Part shown: positions 25,801-33,760 of the stretch, piece after piece
How the letters are laid out: each line of letters begins with the position of its first letter
Numbering within the stretch: position 1 is the stretch's first letter
Assembly (NCBI GenBank): GCA_020639075.1
Contig: JACKHI010000001.1
Location: 2,790,001 to 2,854,000 of the forward strand
Origin: Phycisphaerales bacterium
Lineage (GTDB): Bacteria; Planctomycetota; Phycisphaerae; UBA1845; UTPLA1
Reading direction: 5' to 3'
Length of the DNA stretch: 64,000 nucleotides
Translations under genes and position numbers: made by a program
Notes under the pieces: generated by a model
What the model saw: only the letters and a program-made list of their open reading frames with translations
Databases searched by the model: none
What the model was told of the DNA's origin: nothing

Positions 25801-27723
25801 GGCGCCCATGTTGTCATAGAGATAGATGCCTTCGGAGATACTCAGCGCCGTCGCACATTCGTCGTTGTCCGGCCCCGCGCATGTGATGGGCGAGCAGGGC
25901 TGACCTTCGGTGAACTCACCGCCGATCTGCATGCACTCGGCCTCAGTCGTCAACGTGCAGATGCCGAGCGGATCGCAGCAGGCGCCGACTTGCGCCGGAA
26001 CGCAGCCGACGACAAGCAGGCCATTGCCTTCCGCCAGCAGTTTGCCGCCGACGCGGATCAGGTAGCATTCGCCCGCCTGGGCCGCGAACATGACACTCGC
26101 ATCGTCACCCATCGGTCCGCAACCGTTGTCTGAACACGCCAGCATCGGGCCCATGTTGCTGTCGCAGAAGCATCCGTCATAGACGTTGATCGCCGAGTCG
26201 TAATTGGTGCCGAAGCACGTGGCGGCCGTGACGTCGCCGTCGCACGTCGCGATGTAGCGGAACCAGACGTCCTGGTTGACGTTGGTGCACAGCCCGCCGG
26301 GAGAATCGAACGGACCGTCGGTCGTCGCATTGACCGTCGAGAAGGGATAGATCCCGTCGCCCGTGATGACCTGAGCGTCGACACAATCGTCATTCGCCGC
26401 AGGGCAAGGCGTCGTCAAGCAGTCGCCCTCGAACCAGTCGCCCGCCAACAACGAGCATGCCGTCGGCGAAAGATCCTGGCAGGTTCCGTCGCGCAAACAG
26501 CAGGCGCCAAGATCCGTCGTGCCGCACGGCGGATCGAGGTTGGCGCACGTTCCATTGACGACGAACCGACTGCCGACGTTGATGCAGTCCGCAAGCAGGA
26601 CGTTGTTCGTGCAGATGCCCGTCGTGTCGTTACAACACGCGCCGATGATCTGCGGACATACGAAAGTGGAACACGATTCGTTCAGGAACGGAATCGTAAA
26701 CGGATTGATGTCGAGACACTCCTGTTCGGTCAATCCGTCAAAACACATGCCGTTCAAAACGTCGCAGCACGCGAGATTGGTCGGCGACGTGTCTTCACCG
26801 TACAACTGAAACGACACGTCCCGATGCGTGCCCGGGGACGGCGCCTCGGGACACTCGATGTTGCTGAAGTTGCCGTTGATCGGCGTCCAAAAGTCAATGC
26901 CAAGCGTGGGAAAGCCGATGTGGGCGTCGAACGTACTGCCGTCCGACGGAGTGGCCGACGGAATCCACTGTGTCTGCGGCGGCGCCGGATATCGAGGAAT
27001 CACCGACAACCAGTAGCGATGGTTCTTCTGCACCTCAATATCGACAGTGATGTCAACGACGAACCTCGAGTTGCACGAGTCACCGACTTCCGTTGAAACG
27101 ATCTGGTCCAACGGGACCTGCTGCACCGCAACGATCGGTCCCAGGAAAGAGATCGGGCCAACGGGATTCGTCGGATCGACATCCGGCTGCCCGGCCGGAA
27201 TGTCCAATACGGAATTCTCGTAGATGACGACGTAGGCGCCTTCGGTCCACAAGTCGGACGGCGATGGATTCGGATCGCTGGCAAGATTGAAAAACGCGAA
27301 CGACGTTCTGACAGTGGTCAGGCGGACGTTCTGGTCCGGCGTAATGAAGTCCTCAATCATGAAGTCGTCCGCGATGGCGGCGACGAATCGCCAGGCGCCC
27401 AACGCACCGTCGCGGCTCAGACTGAACTGCGTCGCGGTATCGGCGACGTCATCGAGCGGTTCACCGTTGTCATAGACCAACGCCCCCGGCGGTAGCACGC
27501 CGCGCGGTCCGGCCGCCCTGGGCAGCGGTGCGGTCCGCCAGACCGTCTCCATGTCGGCCGCATCCAGTGACGGCTTCGCCAGACGGATTCGCGTGTCGAC
27601 CGAAGGGCCAGTGGGCAGATCGTCCGCGTAGATCCGCGACAAAGCGAATGGCGCCGTTGTCATGACAACGGCGGCACATACAACAGCGATGATGATCCGG
27701 GCCTGAGTGCCACGTCGCTTCAT
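22876..27723 (-). CDS. Giant secreted Cys-rich repeat protein with dockerin-like domains
   Basis: 1615 residues. A signal peptide (about 1-33) is followed by a 300-residue beta-rich domain of unknown type. Then come Cys-rich linkers that begin GACC and end in C-x-P/x-C, and six repeats of about 150 residues that open with NDDC/NDEC/NDQC and contain DxWFRY, CDG, an AVYD/AVYA strand, GCG and LIRVGG. The first four repeats are one subtype; the last two have GVGTxWFEF and SFDxAS instead. Two calcium-binding dockerin-like pairs (GDVNLDTEVTIDDVDAF and GDANGDGVVDAGDVAAL, each with a second loop) interrupt the series. GAGGAG precedes the ATG. The protein is probably a cell-surface or released adhesive or structural protein; that is inference. 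Confidence 0.88.
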   Translation of the reverse strand: MKRRGTQARIIIAVVCAAVVMTTAPFALSRIYADDLPTGPSVDTRIRLAKPSLDAADMETVWRTAPLPRAAGPRGVLPPGALVYDNGEPLDDVADTATQFSLSRDGALGAWRFVAAIADDFMIEDFITPDQNVRLTTVRTSFAFFNLASDPNPSPSDLWTEGAYVVIYENSVLDIPAGQPDVDPTNPVGPISFLGPIVAVQQVPLDQIVSTEVGDSCNSRFVVDITVDIEVQKNHRYWLSVIPRYPAPPQTQWIPSATPSDGSTFDAHIGFPTLGIDFWTPINGNFSNIECPEAPSPGTHRDVSFQLYGEDTSPTNLACCDVLNGMCFDGLTEQECLDINPFTIPFLNESCSTFVCPQIIGACCNDTTGICTNNVLLADCINVGSRFVVNGTCANLDPPCGTTDLGACCLRDGTCQDLSPTACSLLAGDWFEGDCLTTPCPAANDDCVDAQVITGDGIYPFSTVNATTDGPFDSPGGLCTNVNQDVWFRYIATCDGDVTAATCFGTNYDSAINVYDGCFCDSNMGPMLACSDNGCGPMGDDASVMFAAQAGECYLIRVGGKLLAEGNGLLVVGCVPAQVGACCDPLGICTLTTEAECMQIGGEFTEGQPCSPITCAGPDNDECATALSISEGIYLYDNMGATTSMEDQPGGACPVIDNDIWFRHTVQCDGTLIVSTCDGTAYDSAIAVYADDCANGPSCMPLDTLLGCDDDGCGVAGGPSEVRVDVVAGQCVLIRVGGVGDARGTGTLLVTCVPSGQGACCDALTGCELRMEADCQDAGDVFSIGQPCVLITCEPPVNDDCDNATEITNGVFEFTTLRATTDGPTVDSCLPVEHDVWFRYSATCDGNLILTPCLNTTYDATLAVYDTCICPNDSADQIACVSGTMDSGCGEGQNQNVVVVPVVSGNCYLIRIGGVGDSVGSGRLIVGCIPADGGACCLGPDNCVVSNAAECSMMGGDFTAGEPCSPLTCPAIENDQCDGAITISEGVYAFDTTDAMSDGPMDSPGGVCTDVTKDIWYSYTASCNGQLRVSLCNNTMFDAAIAVYAGLDCPPLAGPLACDDNGCGPDGPAEVFIDVSMGDAFLIRVGGADGAAGAGELLVTCTPGGACCLGDVNLDTEVTIDDVDAFVIALLDPPGMMDPSFCPSDTNEDGAVNGDDITGLIDLIVNGNVCGGVFDPMGACCYPNGSCFILTQLECFMTNGNYSGNGTLCVPNMCPPPPPPPVNDDCENAIMLSCNTEVVVNNRYATTSGSDPEFSCKFNGPGRGVGTVWYTFIATETDALISTCNSMAPVNDTLLAVYEGTCPSSSGDEIACVEDAGGACGRLAQVCVEGLVPGNQYTIQIASFDFASVGDIAVELMCPCPRGACCYPDSSCVELRENDCIDSGGSYKGDGVTCASNPCPPPPMIECCKGDANGDGVVDAGDVAALATAVLNPPLASTPAHCVADVNDDGSVDGDDIQAFIPLALAETACPPLANDDCASAMTITCGLSVIVDNTQATTAGNDPAFSCRAGGAGQGVGTLWFEFMATDTSARVRTCGSIPPATDTILAVYNNVGCPPTQGDEIGCSEDAGLPCGERLSEACVSGLTIGQTYLIQVASFDEASRGFISVEVECPCQ

Positions 27724-28572
27724 CGGGCCTGCTCCTCAAAAGTAGATCAATAATGGCATGCGCGCTCGTGAACCCAAGAGCGGCATTCGCCGGCACCTTC
27801 CACAACGCCGGCACGCCGCAATGTCACGTCAACACGTTCAGAGGCGGGGTCGATACCGAAACGCGACGGCAAGTGCCGCCGAATTTCGTCGTTGCTTCCT
27901 CCGTCACTCTCCGATTCAAACGCTTGCGATCCTCGCCGTAAGTCGCGCACACGATTTCGATGTGCCGAATCGAACGTCTTCGAGGATCACCCCCATGTCG
28001 CTCCCCATGTAATTGCCGGTCATTTCCACCCCATCAGGGGGTGGCCTTAACGGTTCTCTGGCGTCCTCGGGGGCCCTTTCAGGCCGCCCGCGAACGAAGG
28101 GATGCAGACTCCGAGTATAACCTTGCGGCTTTTTCAATAATAGGCTGCGGGCTCCGCCAAAGGGAACCGTCCCGATAAAAAGAAATCGCGAATTGGCGCT
28201 GCCCGATTCGCCCAGGCGTCCGACTTCCTGCAGGAAACCCTACACAATTCCCAAGTGTCCCGGCCCCCGTCTCTGATCGTGGAAAGCAAGCGTCGGTCCG
28301 GCCACAGTTCAGGAGATCGTGCGAGGCGATCGGACCCTCCGGCAAGCCTGCGAGACATCCAAGCCGAGACGACGCTCTTGTCCGCTGTTATCGGATGGTC
28401 GCGCTGTGCCAGGCAATCAAATTCAGCGGATACGTCGTGGCCGATTGGACCATGCAGCAGGTCGGCGTGCGGCGTTTGCGTCCGTGGAGCAACGCCCACT
28501 CAGGGCTCATGCGGGAACTGCATAAAACGCCACAGTTGCGTTTCGACCCGCTTAGTTGGACACGTGCATAAG
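27724..28572. other. 849-base gap, with a possible small gene at its right end
   Basis: Contains the upstream region of the giant secreted protein. A GGTGG hairpin CCACCCC-ATCA-GGGGGTGG lies near 28028-28046. The segment 28395-28571 has a short open frame described separately. The remainder shows no repeat or RNA that was recognised. Confidence 0.4.
28395..28571 (+). pseudogene. Possible small gene or gene remnant, 58 codons
   Basis: The frame starting at ATG 28395 reads MVALCQAIKFSGYVVADWTM and continues through RRLRPWSNAHSGLM to a TAA at 28569. Its amino-acid composition and GC-rich third positions look coding, and the same frame stays open upstream without a good start. No family was recognised. 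It may be the 3' end of a decayed gene; the evidence is compositional only. Confidence 0.3.
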
Positions 28573-29475
28573 CTACGGAGATTCACCCGGCGGCAATACG
28601 CGATCGGGCTGCATCCGGAACACGCTGACGACGAAGTTGTCGACCAGCTTTTCCCCCACGTCGAGCGTTCCAAGTACCGTGATCGGCTTATGCAGCATCG
28701 CCTCGAACGACGTACCGTCCGGCGCCGTCACTTCAATCCAGTCGGCCAGTGTGATCGGCGCCCCGTAACAGCACGCCGCCTGGTTGCGCATCAGCATGAA
28801 ACTCCTGACGCGATTGTTCTCGTCAAGTTCCAGCGGCTGCATGTACCCGAGAATCGCGATCTTGCGCTCGTCCCATGCTCGCACGTTCACCGGGATCTTC
28901 GCCGTTCCGCCGCCGCCGCCGACGCCGATGCCGGACCAGTTGCGTTCGTACTTCCAATCACCGATGTCTTCGAAGCTCGCAGGCGTGTAGTCCTTGTTTT
29001 CCGGCCGCTCGATCGTCGGCCGCGGCAACTGCTGCTGAACTCCGAAGAGCATGTCCAGCCCCGCAGGCGGCAGCTTCGCCGACGCCATCGGCGTCTCACC
29101 GGCGGACGTCGCAATCGCCGCCGTCGCCATGTCGTTGTCGAAGTCTTCCCAGGAGTCGTCCTCGAGACTCGCAAAGTCGTCCGAATCGTCCTCATCGTCC
29201 GACTCGTCCGCCGTACTCGCCTCAGGCGCAACTGTGACGGCCGGCGTCGACGCATCGATCGGCGCTCCGCGGACCTCCTGAACGACGCCGGTTTCGCCGC
29301 CGACGTCGTCCGACGGCGTCGACGCGCCAAACACCCAGTAGAGCACCCCGATGATGATGAGTGCGTCGAGGATAAAGAACGGAATCAGCCAGCGAAGCAT
29401 CGCCTTCCGGTCGAGCGCCGGTTTCGGCGGTCGCGAGGCCGGTGCATTGAAGGATGAAAAGTCGTCGTCGGACAT
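28573..29475 (-). CDS. Membrane-anchored DUF3299-like protein
   Basis: 300 residues. A cytoplasmic N-terminus, one helix near 29-49, and a long acidic low-complexity linker (about 55-135) lead to a C-terminal domain (185-300). That domain has KIAILGYMQPLEL followed by FMLMRNQAACCYGAP, matching the pattern of DUF3299 proteins (GYMxPL, then a strand ending in C-x-x-x-P). The function of DUF3299 is unknown; members are often periplasmic lipoproteins. The gene follows the dehydratase gene by 19 bases on the same strand and is probably co-transcribed with it. Confidence 0.7.
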   Translation of the reverse strand: MSDDDFSSFNAPASRPPKPALDRKAMLRWLIPFFILDALIIIGVLYWVFGASTPSDDVGGETGVVQEVRGAPIDASTPAVTVAPEASTADESDDEDDSDDFASLEDDSWEDFDNDMATAAIATSAGETPMASAKLPPAGLDMLFGVQQQLPRPTIERPENKDYTPASFEDIGDWKYERNWSGIGVGGGGGTAKIPVNVRAWDERKIAILGYMQPLELDENNRVRSFMLMRNQAACCYGAPITLADWIEVTAPDGTSFEAMLHKPITVLGTLDVGEKLVDNFVVSVFRMQPDRVLPPGESP

Positions 29476-29494
29476 GATCGCAGTGAACCGAAAG

Positions 29495-30532
29495 CTAGCT
29501 CGCCATCGCCGGTTCGCACATCTTCGGGGCCGGCGTCGGTCGCCCCTCGAACCAGTCGATCGTCATCGGCACGCCTTCTTCATACGAGACGGTCGACTCC
29601 CAACCGAGATCGCGCCGCGCTTTCTCCGCCGAGAAATACGTGTCGCGCCCCATCAGCCAGACGGCGTAGCGCGTAATCAACGGCGGTCGCTGTCGCTTGA
29701 ACGCATGGCCGATGACCTCGAGGAGAAACGCGATGCGATAGGCGATTCCGAATGGCAGCGTCTTCTTCACGGGCGGCGCCTTCAGGGCGTCCGTCAGCAA
29801 CTTGAAATACTGCCGCTGCGTAATGTCGCCGTCGTTGCAGCAGTTGTACGCCTCGCCGACGGCATTCGGGTTGTCCGCCGCCAGGATGCACCCTTCTGCA
29901 ACGTTCCCCGCGTAGACCACACTGAGGATGTTGTCACCGGAGCCGAGCAACTTCGCCTTGCCCATGCGGATCAACTTCGACAATCGCTTGATCGTCGCGC
30001 GATCGCGCGGTCCATACAGCCAGCTCGGCCGAATGACGCTGAACTTGACTTTGCAGCCGCTCTCGTGCCGCCGCCAGAGTTCCTTTTCGACTTCGACCTT
30101 CGCGCGCGTGTAGTACGACCACTTGTGGACGTTTACGCCGAGCGGCTGCGATTCATCGATCGTCAGGCCCTTCTCGTTGCGATGACCGTAGACGCTGATC
30201 GAACTGACGTGAATGAACCGGGGCACGCCCGCCTTTTCGGCGGCGTCGAACAAGTTGAACGATCCGTCGATCGTGATCTTCCGGAAGTCGCTCCACGGTC
30301 CCCAGTCGCCGACGCGCGCCGCGGCATGATAGATGCACTGCACCCCCTCACACGCACGCATGACGGACGCGGCGTCCGTCAGATCGCCCTCGACCAGCTC
30401 GACGCCCTGCGTCTTCAACCAGGAAGTATCCGCCCCTTTGCGCACGAGACATCGCACCGCCCGACCGCGCAGCCGCAACTGCTCGACAATGTGGCTTCCG
30501 AGGAGCCCCGTCGCACCTGTCACAAGATTCAT
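29495..30532 (-). CDS. NAD(P)-dependent epimerase/dehydratase (extended SDR)
   Basis: 345 residues from ATG 30532; a GTG two codons upstream is equally possible. The Rossmann motif VTGATGLLGSHIVEQL opens the protein, DLTDAASV follows the third strand, HVSSISVYG supplies the active-site Ser, and YYTRAKVEVE the Tyr-x-x-x-Lys pair. The overall pattern is that of 3-beta-HSD-like or hopanoid HpnA-like extended SDRs. Substrate is unknown. The last 60 residues lack recognised features. It is the probable first gene of a two-gene unit with the DUF3299-like protein. Confidence 0.85.
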   Translation of the reverse strand: MNLVTGATGLLGSHIVEQLRLRGRAVRCLVRKGADTSWLKTQGVELVEGDLTDAASVMRACEGVQCIYHAAARVGDWGPWSDFRKITIDGSFNLFDAAEKAGVPRFIHVSSISVYGHRNEKGLTIDESQPLGVNVHKWSYYTRAKVEVEKELWRRHESGCKVKFSVIRPSWLYGPRDRATIKRLSKLIRMGKAKLLGSGDNILSVVYAGNVAEGCILAADNPNAVGEAYNCCNDGDITQRQYFKLLTDALKAPPVKKTLPFGIAYRIAFLLEVIGHAFKRQRPPLITRYAVWLMGRDTYFSAEKARRDLGWESTVSYEEGVPMTIDWFEGRPTPAPKMCEPAMAS

Positions 30533-30718
30533 AGACACCTGTCTCCCGTTGGCGCCGGTCCCAATTCCCGGCCGAGCTTGCCGCGAGCCCCGTGAAAGCT
30601 AGAAGGCATCCTCCGAAGCGTCAAGCGCAAGGGGGTTCACGGCGCGTCGAATCGCGATTGGACGCCGATTAATGCCCCTTACGCGATTCACGTCGAACAA
30701 CGTCCGTTTCATCGGGTC

Positions 30719-32701
30719 TCACGGCACCGGATACGCCGTCAGCCAGCCGGGCACATTCATCGGGGGATTAACGAAGGGCGGAATCTCGGATTGATCCAGC
30801 GCCGCACATGCCTGCCGAAGCCCGAGCTTGCACGCGTGCTGCAACAGGATTCGCGCCTTGCGATCGTCCTGCGGAACGCCCTTGCCTTCATGAAACATGT
30901 ACGCGAGATACCACGCACTTTCCGCATCATTCAGCTTCGTCGCCTTGCCCAATACGATCGAGACCGCCCGCAGATCGTAGGCCAAACCGCTGTTCGAGAG
31001 CGCAATCCTCGCAATACCCTTGCACGCGTAGAGGTTGTCGCCGCATCGCTCGTAATGTGCGATCGCCTGTAGCGGATCCAATACTCGCCCGCGACCCGTT
31101 TCATACGCGTTGCCGACAAGATAACAGCCCAATAAGTCACTCCCGTCGACGCACGCCGTTTCCAGCGTATCAAGCGCCTGCGCGACATCCTCGTCCGAAC
31201 GACGCTCGCGCTGAAAGAGGTACTGTACGGCAACGTTGGCGCAACCGTTGACATCGCCCATCTCACAGGCCGTCGCAAAGTATCGAGCCGCCTTCCCCGG
31301 ATTGCGTTTGACGATCTCGCCGTCATTCGCCGTACTCAGTCCATTGATGCAGATCCAGCCCAGCTCGTTATACGCCGAGGCCTGCTGACTTCCCTCCGCC
31401 AGCGCCCCGGCCGCCATCACCAGACTGTGCCCCGCGTGCGGTTTCCCCTCCGCCAGCGCACGTTTCCAGAATGGAATCGAATTCCCTTCATGCGGCGCAG
31501 CGATAAACCCCGTCCCGTACATCCCGCCAAAGATCGCAATCCAAATGGACATGTGCACGAGGTTCATATGAGCGGGCGCCAGCGCGCCCTCCCACCAGCG
31601 ATTGATGCGACTCAGAACGCCCGACTTCGCCAGCCGATCGAACAATGGCACGAGAAGATTGAGAATCGGAACCGGCAGCAGCTTGTCCCAGAACAGCGGG
31701 ACCTCGTAGTTGTCGAAAATGCGGAACAGGGCGACATAGCCGAGCCCGTAGAGACCGCCGAAGAGAATCCGCCCCACGTTCGTCCGCGGCGATGTCGATG
31801 GATCGGTAATCAACAGATGAATGCCGAGAAATATCGGCGCGGCGATATTGATCGTCACGAAGAAATAGGTGCCCGTGATTTGCGTATAGATCAGGTTGGT
31901 CAGGATCAGCACAATCGCCGCAGAGAGCGTCATCAGCGTGACGTGGAAATGGTATTGGGCCACGAGACCGAGCAGGAAGATCACGAGGAGCATGTGCGGC
32001 GTTTCGAAGCTCGATGCGATTTCCTTGCCCCAAGTCAGATCGTTCGTCAGGCCCGCGGCGATCAGCGCGATCGCGAAGAGCGACTGACCGAACGAACTGG
32101 GATTGAAAATGTGCCGCAAACGCCCTTCACGCCGCCAGAGGATGAACTGCTTGCCGAGCGCGCCGACGGCGACCATCAGGAATTGCAGATAAAACCAGTC
32201 GTCGCGAAACCATAGCAAGAGGTTCGTGCTGAAGATGATCGGCAGCGGACCGAAGCCGAGACGCCAGTTCCATCCGCGCGACCACGAGAGGACGGCGTCG
32301 AACACATAGAGAAACAGCACTTGCGCGACGATCAGGGGCGCTGCCGTGCGCACGCTCGGCGCATAAAGCCCCCACCACGCCAGAATCCCGAGCTGCACGC
32401 ACGCCTGGAGGTAGTGCGCCTTGACCGGCACGAACTCGATCGCGAACGCCCGACCCGTCGAGCGCCGCCGCACGAACAGCACCATCTGCCACGCAAGCAG
32501 CACGGCGCCGACGCCGACAATCGAAACGACGAGCCGCCTATTTGCATAGACGCGAGGGCATGCAACAAGGCTGAGCATCAACAGCGTCATGACGACGCTA
32601 TGAATCGGAAAGATGTACATCCGCGGCGTCGCGACGGCGCGTTCACACGACGCCTTTGCGTCGACAGTCGTCTGGATGGCTGCGGTCGTTACAGTCGTCA
32701 T
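30719..32701 (-). CDS. RnfD/NqrB-like membrane protein fused to Sel1 repeats
   Basis: 660 residues. Residues 25-400 are about ten membrane helices. HIFNPSSFGQSLFAIAL near 185 and LLITDPSTSPRTNVGRILFG near 285 match the core of the NQR2/RnfD/RnfE family, in which a nearby Thr or Ser carries covalent FMN in genuine RnfD; which residue, if any, is flavinylated here cannot be told. From about 430 to the end are Sel1-like repeats (YLAYMFHEGKGVPQDDRKA is the clearest), a helical solenoid used for protein contacts. No other Rnf or Nqr subunits are in the window, so it is a stand-alone membrane protein with an added scaffold. Confidence 0.8.
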   Translation of the reverse strand: MTTVTTAAIQTTVDAKASCERAVATPRMYIFPIHSVVMTLLMLSLVACPRVYANRRLVVSIVGVGAVLLAWQMVLFVRRRSTGRAFAIEFVPVKAHYLQACVQLGILAWWGLYAPSVRTAAPLIVAQVLFLYVFDAVLSWSRGWNWRLGFGPLPIIFSTNLLLWFRDDWFYLQFLMVAVGALGKQFILWRREGRLRHIFNPSSFGQSLFAIALIAAGLTNDLTWGKEIASSFETPHMLLVIFLLGLVAQYHFHVTLMTLSAAIVLILTNLIYTQITGTYFFVTINIAAPIFLGIHLLITDPSTSPRTNVGRILFGGLYGLGYVALFRIFDNYEVPLFWDKLLPVPILNLLVPLFDRLAKSGVLSRINRWWEGALAPAHMNLVHMSIWIAIFGGMYGTGFIAAPHEGNSIPFWKRALAEGKPHAGHSLVMAAGALAEGSQQASAYNELGWICINGLSTANDGEIVKRNPGKAARYFATACEMGDVNGCANVAVQYLFQRERRSDEDVAQALDTLETACVDGSDLLGCYLVGNAYETGRGRVLDPLQAIAHYERCGDNLYACKGIARIALSNSGLAYDLRAVSIVLGKATKLNDAESAWYLAYMFHEGKGVPQDDRKARILLQHACKLGLRQACAALDQSEIPPFVNPPMNVPGWLTAYPVP

Positions 32702-32740
32702 GTGATCGCCGGCGCGTGTTCCGCGAATCGGGTCGTGATC

Positions 32741-32746
32741 ATTGTA
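32741..32746 (-). promoter_or_regulatory. Possible -10 box for the RnfD/Sel1 gene
   Basis: On the minus strand TACAAT lies 40 bases before the start codon at 32701, giving a leader of about 33 bases. The -35 side (TTCCGA) is weak. Confidence 0.35.
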
Positions 32747-32841
32747 TCACATGGGCGGACCGGATCGGAATCGAAACAGGAATTCCGCGTTGGCACGCAA
32801 AGCGGCGCCGGCGCCTCCCGGCCTGACGCCGGTGCGAATTG

Positions 32842-33261
32842 TCAATCGCCGCGGATGTCCGGCGAAACGTAAGCGAGACGAGCCCGATCCGACGAGAGCG
32901 TCGGTTCTCGATAATACCGAGCGAGGAATTCCCGTGACGCCCCCAGCAGATCCGGATTCCGCTCGGCAAACGCTTCCCATGACTCATTGTCCCCCATTCG
33001 ATCGTGGATTTTCAAAGCGAAGAACACCGTGATCGTCTCGTGATAACGATCGGCCTTCCCGAGTGACGCGACGAAGCGCTTGAGACCATCGCGAAGGTGA
33101 CCGATCGCGGCATCCGGCGGCATCCGCCGCAGCAGCGCCCACGTCAACTTCACGTGATCGACATGATGAAACGCGGCCGGATCAAGCGCCGCGGCATCAA
33201 ACGCGCGGATGAGCCGATCAGCTGCCGTTTCATCAAACAGGACTGCCGATTCAGCGCACAT
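32842..33261 (-). CDS. Conserved small protein with HHVDHVKL and YHETIT motifs
   Basis: 139 residues. FHHVDHVKLTWALLRRMPPDAA near 31-52 and RYHETITVFFALKI near 78 look like a conserved helical family in which three or four His may bind a metal; the function is not known to me. The start overlaps the ribbon-helix-helix gene by 11 bases, so the two form a tight two-gene operon. Gene order (DNA-binding protein first, small partner second) recalls toxin-antitoxin pairs, but the partner does not look like a known toxin. Confidence 0.7.
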   Translation of the reverse strand: MCAESAVLFDETAADRLIRAFDAAALDPAAFHHVDHVKLTWALLRRMPPDAAIGHLRDGLKRFVASLGKADRYHETITVFFALKIHDRMGDNESWEAFAERNPDLLGASREFLARYYREPTLSSDRARLAYVSPDIRGD

Positions 33262-33538
33262 CCCCGCGCTCCTTCAGTCGATGACTCGACTTCGCTGTCA
33301 AGTCGAGCCCGTACACGCGGCGCAGGTCGGCGATGACCTTGCGTGATTCCGCCCCGAACGGTGACTTGCCCTCGAACGCATGCAGCACAATGCCCTCGAC
33401 CAGATCGCCCATCGTGATGTCGTGATACTCTGCCAGACCTTTGAGGACCTTCAGCATTCGCTTTTCGATCCGCAATCCCGTCTGGACGCGATCCACAACC
33501 AGGCTCGGTTCCGCCGTCTTTGCGCGTTTCTTCTTCAT
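33251..33538 (-). CDS. Ribbon-helix-helix DNA-binding protein
   Basis: 95 residues from ATG 33538; a TTG at 33556 would add six residues. A basic N-terminus (KKKRAK) is followed by VQTGLRIEKRMLKVLKGLAE and DITMGDLVEGIVLHAFEG, the strand-helix-helix pattern of CopG-like regulators. Directly at its start lies a GTAC-rich inverted repeat, a likely operator for autorepression. It overlaps the next gene by 11 bases. Confidence 0.75.
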   Translation of the reverse strand: MKKKRAKTAEPSLVVDRVQTGLRIEKRMLKVLKGLAEYHDITMGDLVEGIVLHAFEGKSPFGAESRKVIADLRRVYGLDLTAKSSHRLKERGDVR

Positions 33539-33563
33539 TTGGTACCTATGTACCAATGTACCA
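33539..33563 (-). promoter_or_regulatory. GTAC palindrome, probable autoregulatory operator
   Basis: TTGGTACCTATGTACCAATG followed by TACC contains the inverted pair GGTAC-CTAT-GTACC (33541-33554) and a direct repeat TGTACC. It lies immediately upstream of the ribbon-helix-helix start codon, where binding would block transcription or initiation. Confidence 0.55.
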
Positions 33564-33760
33564 CAAAAGGTGACGGGACGTCAATCTCGCCCAGCAATCT
33601 AGAGTGCCCCAAATGCCTGGCAATCGACGGCAATTTCGCTTGACGTCGTGCTGATGGCGTGGGTAAGTTCCAATCGTGCGGCATATCGGGCCGCCGAAGT
33701 CATGTCGAGCGATGTCGCTCATTTCGTCGCGCACGAACGAATCGAATGAAAGGGCCAGCA

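Noticed and set aside
28255..29457. 400-codon plus-strand frame
   Set aside because: Antisense to the DUF3299-like gene; the translation is Arg-rich without structure.
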